Below are positions 7,341 to 14,984 of a DNA stretch of 24,702 nt, one piece after another (position 1 is the first letter of the stretch; each line of letters starts with the position of its first letter). The DNA lies in contig CALCGR010000111.1 in assembly GCA_937901025.1 (NCBI GenBank), forward strand, positions 1 to 24,702, given 5' to 3'. The notes below the pieces were generated by a model that saw nothing but the letters and a program-made list of their open reading frames with translations, searched no databases and had not been told where the DNA came from. Position numbers and translations under genes: made by a program. This DNA comes from an uncultured Bacteroidales bacterium. Lineage in GTDB: Bacteria; Bacteroidota; Bacteroidia; Bacteroidales; Paludibacteraceae.

Positions 7341-8801
7341 CTATCGATAGATATTGGAGAACAGCGAACTTACAACCTGCAACGACATGTGCGTTGCAGG
7401 ATTTTTTGCGCTATATAGGCGCGTAGCCGATACGGTTTGCGCCTCTTTGATAGAGATGACGCGATTGTTGTCCGTTGAGAAGACGGCTGTTACCGGTACC
7501 AAAGCGACCCGCATCTGATCTTGTTCGCTATTGAGCTTATCCGGAGAAGTATGCAGGACATTGGTTAAAATCGTAGAGATATCAAACGAATAATAGCGGA
7601 TGGTGTTTCCTACGGAATCCACTCCGGAATAGAGTTGGCTAAGGACTGCGACCGTATCCATAGGCAGTTCTTTATTCTCAAAGAACGAGTGTAAGCGCGC
7701 ATTCTGTTCTCCGGCTCGGATAAGGAGCACGTAACTCGCTTGCGGAGCCAAGCGAGTATTATCGGTTATGGAGGTTACCCAAGTGCTGTCATACACTTGT
7801 ACCCGCAGTTGGGCGAGGTTCACGTAGGCACTCTTTTTGCCATATTGGTCCCCTAAGATGGTATCGTATATCTGCCGTATCGGCAGATCGATATACGTGT
7901 AGATACCCGCCGGAGCCACCAGATAGTCGTAGAGCGTATCGGAGCGTAGGCTATCTAATAATGCGGCCCGATCTTCATAGACGTAGCGGTTGAGTTGTTT
8001 GACCTCTGCATTGGCATAGAAGCCTTTTATGTCCTTCACGGTTGTGTCCCGACCGAGGAAAGTCTTGTACGAGAAATGGTAGTAGACTTCCATCGTTACA
8101 TCCGTTACGTGGAGGACAGTGGATCCACCGAAATCGGTAGTGATATATATCCCCTTGAGGATGTTCTGATTGAAATCCTCCTGCGTGGTATATTTTTTAT
8201 GAGAGGTGAATCGTTGGAAGAACTCGCTGCTCGGGTCTACCTTAAACGATACCATCGGCTGATACGATTCCGTAGCGAGCGAGTAGGCGGAGTCTTGATA
8301 GCGTTCCGCTACTACGATACGTTCGTGCTCTAAGATTTTCGTATCCGGACTAAGACTGCAATACTTACTCAAGTCCTCGTTCGTGTGGTACGGAGGCTCG
8401 GGTGCATATTCCAACGTGGCTCTATCCATCTCGTACATATTGATGGATAGCGGAGCTAAGTTATCGCCCGTCCAGGAACTATAGTAAAGGGATATCTTGA
8501 TGGAGTCAAACTCCGTGGTGGCAGGATAAGCGTAGTCTACCGGACAAGCGAGTTGCGTGAGCAAGTCGGCACGGATAGCCCCGGCCTCGGTATGTCGTTC
8601 GCCTACAAGGAACGAGTCCGCTGCCGCTACTACATAGTCGCACGTGTCAATGGTAGAACTAAAAAGAAAAGTGTTTTCTCTAACGAGGATGGCATCCTCC
8701 TCATCCAATACGGCTCGACCCGCCATAGAGGAGTCATCCTTGCACCCCACCAATCCGCCCGCAATGGCCCCTACTAATATGATTTTTTCAACCCATGTCA
8801 T
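7341..8801 (-). CDS. DUF4270 family lipoprotein
   Basis: Predicted exported lipoprotein of 486 residues with lipobox LVGC (C20: GGLVGCKDD). Conserved DUF4270-like features are repeated 'KISLYYSSWTGD', 'KGIYITTDFGGST' and 'LAQLRVQVYDS' segments rich in beta strands. The family is common in Bacteroidota and has no established biochemical role. Its ATG overlaps the last 4 bases of the GT5-like gene (ATGA), so the two are translationally coupled. This pairing next to panC recurs in Bacteroidales, as far as I recall. Confidence 0.85.
   Translation of the reverse strand: MTWVEKIILVGAIAGGLVGCKDDSSMAGRAVLDEEDAILVRENTFLFSSTIDTCDYVVAAADSFLVGERHTEAGAIRADLLTQLACPVDYAYPATTEFDSIKISLYYSSWTGDNLAPLSINMYEMDRATLEYAPEPPYHTNEDLSKYCSLSPDTKILEHERIVVAERYQDSAYSLATESYQPMVSFKVDPSSEFFQRFTSHKKYTTQEDFNQNILKGIYITTDFGGSTVLHVTDVTMEVYYHFSYKTFLGRDTTVKDIKGFYANAEVKQLNRYVYEDRAALLDSLRSDTLYDYLVAPAGIYTYIDLPIRQIYDTILGDQYGKKSAYVNLAQLRVQVYDSTWVTSITDNTRLAPQASYVLLIRAGEQNARLHSFFENKELPMDTVAVLSQLYSGVDSVGNTIRYYSFDISTILTNVLHTSPDKLNSEQDQMRVALVPVTAVFSTDNNRVISIKEAQTVSATRLYSAKNPATHMSLQVVSSLFSNIYR
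7376..7407 (+). terminator. Terminator of gcvH inside the convergent DUF4270 coding end
   Basis: CCTGCAACG (7376-7384) pairs perfectly with CGTTGCAGG (7392-7400) around a 7-nt loop, followed by A and six Ts. It stops plus-strand transcription. On the minus strand it encodes residues near the DUF4270 C-terminus (NPATHMSLQVV). Confidence 0.7.
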
Positions 8802-9610
8802 TCCTTCAATAAACTATTGTAGAAGGCGATATAATCGTCCGGATTTTCTGTGAAGTTCAGCATCGGTTTGCCACTTGTCTGCGCATAGTTCATGACGCGT
8901 TGGTTGATGTTCTGACTGGCGCAGATAACCGCATCCGCATTGTCTATGGCAAGGCGCATCAACTCCTCGTAGCCTACGGGGAAACCGGCAATACCTCTCA
9001 GGTGATATGGCTGAATACCTTCGATGCTGATCTTTTCCGCAAACTGCGTGCCGAACGGGGTGGTATATTCATTATCGTCCAGGGACAGCACCACTTTGGC
9101 TTTCGCAAAGAAGGGGGTATCCGCATACGCTTTCTTCAAATACAGAGGAACGAGGGCTGACATCCAACCTGAGCAATGCACAATCGTCGGCGTCCAGCGC
9201 AGTTTCTTAACGGTTTCCAGCACCCCGCGGGCATAGAACACGCAACGCTCGTCGTTGTCCTCATACTCCTTCCCGTTTTCATCGGCAGTTCCTTTGCGGC
9301 GATGGAAATAATCGTCATTGTCAATGAAATAAATCTGCAGACGGGCTCCGGGCATACTCGCCACCTTGATGAGCAGCGGATGGTCGGCATCCGCGATGAT
9401 GAGGTTCACACCCGAAAGACGGATGACGTCATGCAACTGGTTGCGGCGTTCGTTAATCTCACCAAACTTAGGCATAAACGTGCGGGTCTCAAACCCTGCA
9501 TTCTGACACCACTCCGGTAATTGGCGGTTGAGAATGCGTATCGGCGTCTCTTCGGCCAAATAGGGGGCAATCTCTTGAGAGATAAATAAGATACGATTTG
9601 GCTCATTCAT
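8798..9610 (-). CDS. Glycogen/starch synthase catalytic-like domain protein (GT5 N-terminal half only)
   Basis: 270 residues resembling the N-terminal Rossmann half of GT5 glycogen synthases. Visible features are ILFISQEIAPYL at the start, FMPKFGEINER, IVHCSGWMSALVPLYLK, and DNADAVICASQNINQ near the end. Full GlgA is about 470-500 residues; the whole C-terminal GT-B domain that holds the donor-binding ExxxxxxE motif is missing. The N-terminal KTGGL loop is replaced by AEETPIR. It is therefore unlikely to be a normal glycogen synthase. Short homologues are usual beside DUF4270 and panC in Bacteroidales, so this is a conserved form and not a recent deletion. A -7 box is at 9648-9655. Confidence 0.8.
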   Translation of the reverse strand: MNEPNRILFISQEIAPYLAEETPIRILNRQLPEWCQNAGFETRTFMPKFGEINERRNQLHDVIRLSGVNLIIADADHPLLIKVASMPGARLQIYFIDNDDYFHRRKGTADENGKEYEDNDERCVFYARGVLETVKKLRWTPTIVHCSGWMSALVPLYLKKAYADTPFFAKAKVVLSLDDNEYTTPFGTQFAEKISIEGIQPYHLRGIAGFPVGYEELMRLAIDNADAVICASQNINQRVMNYAQTSGKPMLNFTENPDDYIAFYNSLLKE

Positions 9611-9647
9611 AGGCGTTCATTTTTGGTGAGTATAGTTTTTCGCATTG

Positions 9648-9655
9648 CAAAGATA
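9648..9655 (-). promoter_or_regulatory. -7 box (TATCTTTG) of the GT5-like/DUF4270 operon
   Basis: TATCTTTG on the minus strand, 37 bp before the ATG at 9610. No clear -33 TTTG lies at the usual spacing. Confidence 0.5.
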
Positions 9656-9695
9656 CAACTTTTTTTTGATATTTGCACTATTTTTTTCATTTTTT

Positions 9696-9727
9696 TTTGT
9701 TTTTTTGATAAAAAAGCACTAACTTTG
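9696..9727 (+). promoter_or_regulatory. Promoter of panC-pdxB-proS
   Basis: TTTG (9696-9699), 20 bp, TAACTTTG (9720-9727), giving a leader of about 35 nt before the panC ATG at 9768. Confidence 0.65.
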
Positions 9728-9767
9728 CACGTTTTTTCCAATTAAGAACGTAAAAAAACGATAAATA

Positions 9768-10619
9768 ATGCAAATTCTTTCTACCAAACAAGACCTGCAA
9801 GCGGTCGTTAAGAACTGCCGCGAGCAACACAAAACGATAGGTCTCGTTCCCACCATGGGAGCTCTCCATCAGGGGCACGCTTCGCTCGTGAAACGGTGCG
9901 TTGAAGAAAATGACATCGCAGTAGTCAGTGTGTTTGTCAATCCGACCCAGTTTAACAACAAAGAGGATTTACGCAAGTATCCTCGTAACCTGGAGCGCGA
10001 TGCGGCGTTCTTGAGCTCGTTGGGTGCCGATTACGTCTTTGCGCCTACCCCTGAAGAGATGTACTCGCAGGAGGAGATGGAGACTACCTTCGAATTCGAT
10101 TTCGCGGGTCTGGACCTCGTTATGGAGGGCAAGATGCGTCCCGGCCATTTCAATGGGGTAGTGCAAGTGGTGTCCCGTCTGTTCTACTTGGTGCAACCTG
10201 ACCGCGCTTACTTCGGTGAGAAAGACTTCCAGCAACTGGCCATCATCCACCATATGGTGGAGCGTTCGGCCCTCAAGGATACGTTTGGTAAACTGGAGAT
10301 ATGCGGATGTCCTATCGTTCGGGAGGCCTCGGGTCTGGCTCTATCCTCACGCAACGAGCTGCTCAGTGCGGAGGCGAAGCAACTGGCCACGAACATCTCG
10401 CGTGTACTCATGCTCAGTCGTGAGTGGCAGGGAACGGTGAGCGAGGTGCAGCAGCGCGTCATTGATGAGATTAACGGCATTGACGGATTGGAAGTGGAGT
10501 ATTACGAGATCGTGGACCAAACCACCTTGCAACCGGCCACTACCTTTGCCAATGCCATCGGTTGCGTGACCGTCTATTGCGGTGGGGTGAGACTGATAGA
10601 TAATGTTAAGTATAATTGA
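9768..10619 (+). CDS. panC: Pantothenate synthetase (pantoate-beta-alanine ligase)
   Basis: Forms pantothenate from pantoate, beta-alanine and ATP, the last step of vitamin B5 synthesis. It has 283 residues, the normal length. The nucleotidyltransferase motifs are complete: MGALHQGH at 30-37, FVNPTQF at 56-62, RPGHFNGV at 124-131, GEKDFQQ at 150-156 and the KMSKS-equivalent SSRN at 193-196. Its 3' end overlaps pdxB by 17 bp. In many Bacteroides panD follows panC; here panD is absent and pdxB takes that place. Confidence 0.96.
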   Translation: MQILSTKQDLQAVVKNCREQHKTIGLVPTMGALHQGHASLVKRCVEENDIAVVSVFVNPTQFNNKEDLRKYPRNLERDAAFLSSLGADYVFAPTPEEMYSQEEMETTFEFDFAGLDLVMEGKMRPGHFNGVVQVVSRLFYLVQPDRAYFGEKDFQQLAIIHHMVERSALKDTFGKLEICGCPIVREASGLALSSRNELLSAEAKQLATNISRVLMLSREWQGTVSEVQQRVIDEINGIDGLEVEYYEIVDQTTLQPATTFANAIGCVTVYCGGVRLIDNVKYN

Positions 10620-11529
10620 TAAACATATTCCCTGTTTAGCCGACCCACTTGCTTCCGCAGGTGTAGAGGTTATCGCGCTGGAGCCCGAACAGATTACCCC
10701 GGAGGTGGTCCGTCGCGCGCAGGCGCTGTTCGTGCGCACGCGTACGAAAATAAATAAGGAGTTATTGGAGGGCAGTGAAGTCGAGTTTGTCGCTACGGCT
10801 ACGATTGGTACCGACCATATTGATGCCGCCTATTGTGAGGCCCGTCATATTGAAGCCGTCTCCGCTCCCGGGTGCAATGCCCAGGCAGTGTGCGACTATA
10901 TCGAGGAGGCACTCAACGAGGTAGGCGGTCGCTCCCTTGGGATTGTGGGGTACGGTCATGTGGGTCAGAAAGTAGCGGCAATGGCGAAGGCGCGAGGGAT
11001 GGAGGTTGTTATCAATGACCCGCCGTTAGGTCTCTTTGAGGATGTGCGGGGGTGCGATGTGATTACGTTTCATACGCCACTAACCAAGGAGGGGGCTTAT
11101 CCGACGTATCACTTATGCGATGCCGCGTTCTTGCGTCAGTGCCGTCCCGAGGCGGTGATTATCAATGCTGCTCGCGGGGGAGTGGTGGATGAGCAGGCGT
11201 TGCTAAATAGCGGACACCGGTTTGTGTTGGACACGTGGGAAAACGAGCCGATGATTGACCCGAGGGTTGTGGGTTGTGAACGGGCGGTTTTGGTGTCGAT
11301 GCACATCGCCGGGTACTCGTTGGAGGGAAAAATCAATGCTTCACAGCAGTGTTTAGACGCTTTTTGCAAACATTTTGCATTTCCTTCTTTGATTATTGAT
11401 AAAAATTTTGTAACTTTGCACGCTCAAAAAGGGGACACCGCCCGCGGATGGCTGAAACGCATCAGTGAAAACCTCAAGCAGCACCCTGAGCAGTTTGAAC
11501 AATTACGCAAACAATATACATTAAGATAA
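10603..11529 (+). CDS. pdxB: 4-phosphoerythronate dehydrogenase (pyridoxal phosphate synthesis)
   Basis: NAD-dependent D-2-hydroxyacid dehydrogenase family enzyme that oxidises 4-phosphoerythronate in DXP-dependent vitamin B6 synthesis. The NAD site GYGHVG spans 116-121. Catalytic residues fit R191 (NAARGGVVDE), E215 (TWENEP) and H234 (SMHIAGYS). The SAPGCNAQAVCDYI segment at 87-100 is characteristic of PdxB rather than SerA or lactate dehydrogenases. At 308 residues it is shorter than the ~350-380 of typical PdxB. The C-terminal dimerisation domain is reduced, and the final ~50 residues also hold the proS promoter. It overlaps panC by 17 bp and proS by 1 bp. Confidence 0.88.
   Translation: MLSIIDKHIPCLADPLASAGVEVIALEPEQITPEVVRRAQALFVRTRTKINKELLEGSEVEFVATATIGTDHIDAAYCEARHIEAVSAPGCNAQAVCDYIEEALNEVGGRSLGIVGYGHVGQKVAAMAKARGMEVVINDPPLGLFEDVRGCDVITFHTPLTKEGAYPTYHLCDAAFLRQCRPEAVIINAARGGVVDEQALLNSGHRFVLDTWENEPMIDPRVVGCERAVLVSMHIAGYSLEGKINASQQCLDAFCKHFAFPSLIIDKNFVTLHAQKGDTARGWLKRISENLKQHPEQFEQLRKQYTLR
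11388..11418 (+). promoter_or_regulatory. Internal promoter for proS inside pdxB
   Basis: TTTG (11388-11391), 19 bp, TAACTTTG (11411-11418), a near-ideal Bacteroidota promoter within the pdxB coding sequence. It lies about 110 bp before the proS ATG and could give proS expression independent of panC-pdxB. Confidence 0.55.
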
Positions 11530-13019
11530 TGGCAAACTTTCAAAAACTGACGCCTCGTAGTGAGGATTATTCTAAGTGGTACAACGAATTAGTAGTAAAA
11601 GCGGACTTAGCGGAGCAATCGGCGGTTCGCGGGTGTATGGTGATTAAGCCTTACGGCTATGCCATCTGGGAAACGATACAGCAGGAACTGGATCGCCGTT
11701 TTAAGCAACAGGGGGTGAAGAATGCCTATTTCCCCTTGCTTATCCCTAAGTCTTTCCTTAGCCGCGAAGCCGAACACGTAGAGGGTTTTGCCAAGGAGTG
11801 CGCCGTGGTGACCCACCATCGTCTCATGAACGACCCGAACGGCAAGGGTGTGGTGGTTGACCCCAACGCTAAACTCGAGGAGGAACTGATTATCCGTCCT
11901 ACTTCGGAGACGATTATCTGGTCCACGTATAAGAACTGGATCTCGTCCTATCGTGACCTGCCGATCCTGTGCAACCAATGGTGCAACGTGATGCGCTGGG
12001 AGATGCGTACACGTCTGTTCTTGCGTACCGCGGAGTTCTTGTGGCAGGAAGGTCACACCGCGCACGCTACCAAGGAGGAGGCAGAGGATTATGCGCGTAC
12101 GATGTTAGACGTATATGCCGACTTTGCGGAGAAAGTGATGGCTATTCCGGTGGTGAAGGGTGTGAAGTCGCCCAACGAGCGTTTTGCCGGTGCCCTCAAT
12201 ACGTATTGCATTGAGGCGATGATGCAGGACGGTAAGGCATTGCAAGCGGGTACGAGTCACTTCCTGGGTCAGAACTTCGCCAAGAGTTTTGATGTACAGT
12301 TCCTCAGCAAGGAGAATAAATACGAATATGTCTGGGCTACCTCTTGGGGTGTGTCCACGCGTCTGATGGGTGCGCTCATTATGACCCACTCCGACGATAA
12401 CGGTCTCGTTCTGCCGCCGCACTTGGCACCCATCCAAGTGGTGTTTGTTCCTATCTTCAAGGAGCAGAGTCAGTTGGACGCTATCTTAGCGAAGATGAAT
12501 CCGATCATCGATAACCTCAAGGCGAAGGGTATCCGTGTGCAAGTGGATGCTTCCGACAAGTCGACGCCGGGCTTTAAGTTCGCCGATTACGAGCTCAAGG
12601 GGGTACCCGTTCGTCTGGCGATGGGCGGACGTGACTTAGAGAGCGGAACGATTGAGGTAGCGCGTCGGGATACGTTGACCAAGGAGACGGTGACCTTAGA
12701 GGGTATTGAGGAGCGTATCGAAGGATTGCTCGAAGAGATACAGGCGAATATCTACAAGAAAGCCTTGGATTTCCGCATTGCCAATACGCGTGAAGTCAAC
12801 TCGTACGAAGAGTTCAAGGAGGAGATACAGAAGGGCGGGTTCTTACTCTGCCATTGGGACGGAACGCCGGAGACCGAGGAGAAGATCAAAGAGGACACCA
12901 AGGCGACGATCCGTTGTATTCCGTTGGCGGACCTCCCGGGTCACAAGAACGAACCCGGCAAGTGCATGGTCACGGGCAAACCCAGTGCCGGCCGCGTCGT
13001 CTTCGCCATTGCGTATTGA
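11529..13019 (+). CDS. proS: Prolyl-tRNA synthetase, archaeal/eukaryotic type
   Basis: Class II aminoacyl-tRNA synthetase for tRNA-Pro. It has 496 residues and no inserted editing (INS) domain, matching the archaeal/eukaryotic-type ProRS common in Bacteroidota. Motif 2 is visible in RTAEFLWQEGHTAH. The proline-binding GTSHFLGQNFAKSFDV follows, and motif 3 is in TSWGVSTRLMGALIMTH. An anticodon-binding domain starts near APIQVVFVPI, then the ProRS-specific C-terminal domain ending in AIAY. The ATG overlaps the pdxB TAA by one base (TAATG). It is probably read both from the panC promoter and from the promoter at 11388-11418. Confidence 0.97.
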   Translation: MANFQKLTPRSEDYSKWYNELVVKADLAEQSAVRGCMVIKPYGYAIWETIQQELDRRFKQQGVKNAYFPLLIPKSFLSREAEHVEGFAKECAVVTHHRLMNDPNGKGVVVDPNAKLEEELIIRPTSETIIWSTYKNWISSYRDLPILCNQWCNVMRWEMRTRLFLRTAEFLWQEGHTAHATKEEAEDYARTMLDVYADFAEKVMAIPVVKGVKSPNERFAGALNTYCIEAMMQDGKALQAGTSHFLGQNFAKSFDVQFLSKENKYEYVWATSWGVSTRLMGALIMTHSDDNGLVLPPHLAPIQVVFVPIFKEQSQLDAILAKMNPIIDNLKAKGIRVQVDASDKSTPGFKFADYELKGVPVRLAMGGRDLESGTIEVARRDTLTKETVTLEGIEERIEGLLEEIQANIYKKALDFRIANTREVNSYEEFKEEIQKGGFLLCHWDGTPETEEKIKEDTKATIRCIPLADLPGHKNEPGKCMVTGKPSAGRVVFAIAY

Positions 13020-13050
13020 TGGCTCCTTCGGTTACGAAATGATATGGAAA

Positions 13051-13079
13051 TGCATTTTTGGTGACAAAAGTGCATTTTT
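13051..13079 (+). terminator. Terminator of proS
   Basis: TGCATTTTTG (13051-13060) pairs with CAAAAGTGCA (13065-13074): ten pairs, one T-G wobble, GTGA tetraloop of the GNRA class, then five Ts. It lies in copy A of the direct repeat. Confidence 0.75.
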
Positions 13080-13080
13080 A

Positions 13081-13112
13081 TTTGTTTATATCAAAAAAAA
13101 TCCGTAATTTTG
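13081..13112 (+). promoter_or_regulatory. Promoter of the kinase-RhuM module
   Basis: TTTG (13081-13084), 20 bp, TAATTTTG (13105-13112). Transcription should start near 13118, which rules out the GTG at 13117 and supports the ATG at 13141. Confidence 0.65.
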
Positions 13113-13140
13113 CAGCGTGAAACTGCAAAACAAACAAAAA

Positions 13141-13944
13141 ATGGATATGCAAACATTACAAGAACAAGAGTCAATATGGCAGGAGCATATAAATGCTTCT
13201 ATCCAACACTATGGTTTTGCAGAATCCACACTTCAGCTAATCGATAATTACATAAGTGATATTCTCAATGGAAGAACAAATTTTTCTAAATTCAATTTAC
13301 AAGAGCATGCAGGAATCTGCTGTGCGGGTTCGGTGCTCATTGGGGCGTACATCGTATGCGACTACGCGCGAGGAAGCCTTACATCAAGTAGCGATGCTTC
13401 AACAAGCAAAGCAAGCCCAACAAATTGGGAAATAGATGACGCACAAGAGAAGCTAGTTCAGCAGTGGGCAGAAGCAAAACGCTTGTGGGTGCCAAATTCT
13501 GAGCAGATGTTGATAGACTCCTTTGGTCCAAAGATTGCTCAAGGTGCGGAAGCAAAAGTTTATTATAAAACGGGCAACACATCTGTCGTCAAAGAACGCA
13601 CTTCGATTTATTCTACTTTAGGGAAAGCATTAGAGGCCATCGTCTTACATAATGCTATTTTCCCTGAGACACAAATGAATGTCATCGGATTTACTCGCGA
13701 CTCAGATGGTTTATTTAGAATTATCCTCACTCAACCTTATATTGGTTGCGCACGCTTGGCCACCAAAGAAGAGATTGACAAATTAGTTAATGATAAGGGA
13801 TTTAGTGATAATAGAAACGGGGAAGGGGTTAATTATATAGGGCACCGTCTTTATTTAGAAGATATGCATCCCGCTAATGTATTCATAGATAAATTATCCG
13901 GCACTCCTATTTGCATAGATTGTATTGTAAAATTTATAAAATAA
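13141..13944 (+). CDS. Polyvalent-protein-type protein kinase domain protein
   Basis: 267-residue protein with features of the Kinase-PolyVal group, kinase-like domains first recognised in polyvalent proteins of phages and conjugative elements. Putative parts: glycine-loop equivalent AQGAEAKVYY at 133-142, ATP lysine K151 (SVVKER), helix-C glutamate E165 (ALEAIVLHN), catalytic segment LEDMHPANVFID at 239-250 with D241 and N246, and a metal-binding aspartate D260 (PICID). The first ~125 residues are helical with no family I recognise. It is shorter than a eukaryotic-like kinase. An A-rich leader (AAACAAACAAAAA) precedes the ATG, as is usual here. It forms a module with the RhuM gene 71 bp downstream. 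The target is unknown; a role in conflict or stress response is inference only. Confidence 0.72.
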   Translation: MDMQTLQEQESIWQEHINASIQHYGFAESTLQLIDNYISDILNGRTNFSKFNLQEHAGICCAGSVLIGAYIVCDYARGSLTSSSDASTSKASPTNWEIDDAQEKLVQQWAEAKRLWVPNSEQMLIDSFGPKIAQGAEAKVYYKTGNTSVVKERTSIYSTLGKALEAIVLHNAIFPETQMNVIGFTRDSDGLFRIILTQPYIGCARLATKEEIDKLVNDKGFSDNRNGEGVNYIGHRLYLEDMHPANVFIDKLSGTPICIDCIVKFIK

Positions 13945-13958
13945 TCGTTCGGCAGACG
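13941..13958 (+). repeat. 18-bp tag, copy 1, at the kinase stop codon
   Basis: ATAATCGTTCGGCAGACG matches 14885-14902 with one C/T change. CGTT and GACG can pair around CGGCA. Both copies sit at the stop codon of a module gene. Confidence 0.7.
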
Positions 13959-14015
13959 GAAATGCCCATCGCTCACGAGATGTAAAACAGTGAGGACAAA
14001 GTAAAAAAAACAAAT

Positions 14016-14885
14016 ATGGATAATCAAAACGAAATAGTACTTTATCAGCCCAACGAGCACCTGCAAATACAAGTACGCTTGGAGAATGATACTGTTTGGC
14101 TTACACAAGCTCAAATGGTACAATTATTTGCATCTACAAAGCAAAACATTAGTCTTCATATTAACAATATCTTTCGCGAAAAAGAGTTAGAGAAGGACGC
14201 AACTGTCAAGGAATACTTGACTGTTCAAAAGGAAGGGAATAGAGAGATTTCCAGAAATGTTAAGTATTATAATTTGGATGTAATCATTTCTGTTGGTTAT
14301 CGTATAAAATCAATAGTGGGCACGCGTTTCCGCCAATGGGCGAATGGTATCTTAAAAGACTATATGCTACGCGGCTACGCCGTCAATCAGCGGTTATTGG
14401 CATTAGAGGAAAAAGTTGATAAGCGTTTATCTCAACACGAACGGGTCTTGTTAGATCACCAAGAAAAAATTGATTTCTTTGTTCGCACATCCTTAAAACC
14501 GGTGGAAGGAGTTTTCTATAATGGTCAAATCTTTGAGGCCTATGTGTTTGTATCAGATTTGATTAAGTCGGCAAAGAGGTCCATCGTCCTGATTGATAAC
14601 TATATTGACGAGAGTGTGTTTACCTTATTGGATAAGCGCGCCAAAGGGGTAACTGCCACTATTTATACACAACCTTTCAACGAGCAGACCCAATTGGATA
14701 TAAAGAAGCACAACGCTCAGTATCGCCCCATAGAGGTTAAACAGACGAAGAACATTCACGATAGGTTCTTGATTATTGACGATACTGTTTATCATATTGG
14801 AGCGTCTATTAAGGACTTAGGCAAGAAACTCTTTGCCTTCTCAAAGATGGAGATGGATAAGAAGGGCATTATAGAGCATCTATAA
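14016..14885 (+). CDS. RhuM family protein with PLD-like C-terminal domain
   Basis: 289 residues in two parts. Residues ~1-125 match the RhuM-type N-terminus (WLTQAQMVQLFASTKQNIS, FRQWANGILKDYMLRGY). A short coiled-coil-like linker follows (LLALEEKVDKRLSQHERVLL). Residues ~165-289 resemble the half-domain of phospholipase-D-like proteins: KSAKRSIVLIDNYID, then H248-x-R250-xxxx-D255 (HDRFLIID) and GASIKDLGKK. The usual PLD lysine is arginine here, so nuclease or lipase activity is doubtful, though some variants keep binding or catalysis. RhuM proteins are frequent in mobile and pathogenicity islands and their role is unsettled. It is probably co-transcribed with the kinase gene and ends at the terminator at 14918. 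Confidence 0.8.
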   Translation: MDNQNEIVLYQPNEHLQIQVRLENDTVWLTQAQMVQLFASTKQNISLHINNIFREKELEKDATVKEYLTVQKEGNREISRNVKYYNLDVIISVGYRIKSIVGTRFRQWANGILKDYMLRGYAVNQRLLALEEKVDKRLSQHERVLLDHQEKIDFFVRTSLKPVEGVFYNGQIFEAYVFVSDLIKSAKRSIVLIDNYIDESVFTLLDKRAKGVTATIYTQPFNEQTQLDIKKHNAQYRPIEVKQTKNIHDRFLIIDDTVYHIGASIKDLGKKLFAFSKMEMDKKGIIEHL

Positions 14886-14902
14886 TAATCGTCCGGCAGA
14901 CG
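14885..14902 (+). repeat. 18-bp tag, copy 2, at the RhuM stop codon
   Basis: ATAATCGTCCGGCAGACG, one base different from 13941-13958. CGTC pairs with GACG around CGGCA; the C/T change in copy 1 keeps a G-T wobble. Confidence 0.7.
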
Positions 14903-14917
14903 AAAATTGTATAAAAA

Positions 14918-14946
14918 TGCATTTTTGGCGACAAAAGTGCATTTTT
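14918..14946 (+). terminator. Terminator of the kinase-RhuM module
   Basis: TGCATTTTTG (14918-14927) pairs with CAAAAGTGCA (14932-14941) around GCGA (a GNRA loop), followed by five Ts. Confidence 0.75.
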
Positions 14947-14947
14947 A

Positions 14948-14979
14948 TTTGCATATTTGAGAAAAAAGTAGTAATTTTG
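14948..14979 (+). promoter_or_regulatory. Promoter of the structured RNA
   Basis: TTTG (14948-14951), 20 bp, TAATTTTG (14972-14979). Predicted start near 14985. Confidence 0.7.
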
Positions 14980-14984
14980 CAGCC

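Larger units (their letters stand above)
13048..13116 (+). repeat. 69-bp direct repeat, copy A (terminator plus promoter)
   Basis: Aligns without gaps to 14915-14983, with about 60 of 69 positions identical by my count. The first 37 bases differ at a single position, which lies in the hairpin loop. Each copy carries a terminator hairpin, TTTG, 20 bp, and TAATTTTGCAGC. The two copies bracket the kinase/RhuM module exactly, 1867 bp apart. Confidence 0.85.
14915..14983 (+). repeat. 69-bp direct repeat, copy B (terminator plus promoter)
   Basis: Ungapped partner of 13048-13116. It ends the RhuM transcript and starts the structured RNA. Recombination between A and B would remove the module and leave one intact terminator-promoter spacer between proS and the RNA gene. 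Confidence 0.85.
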
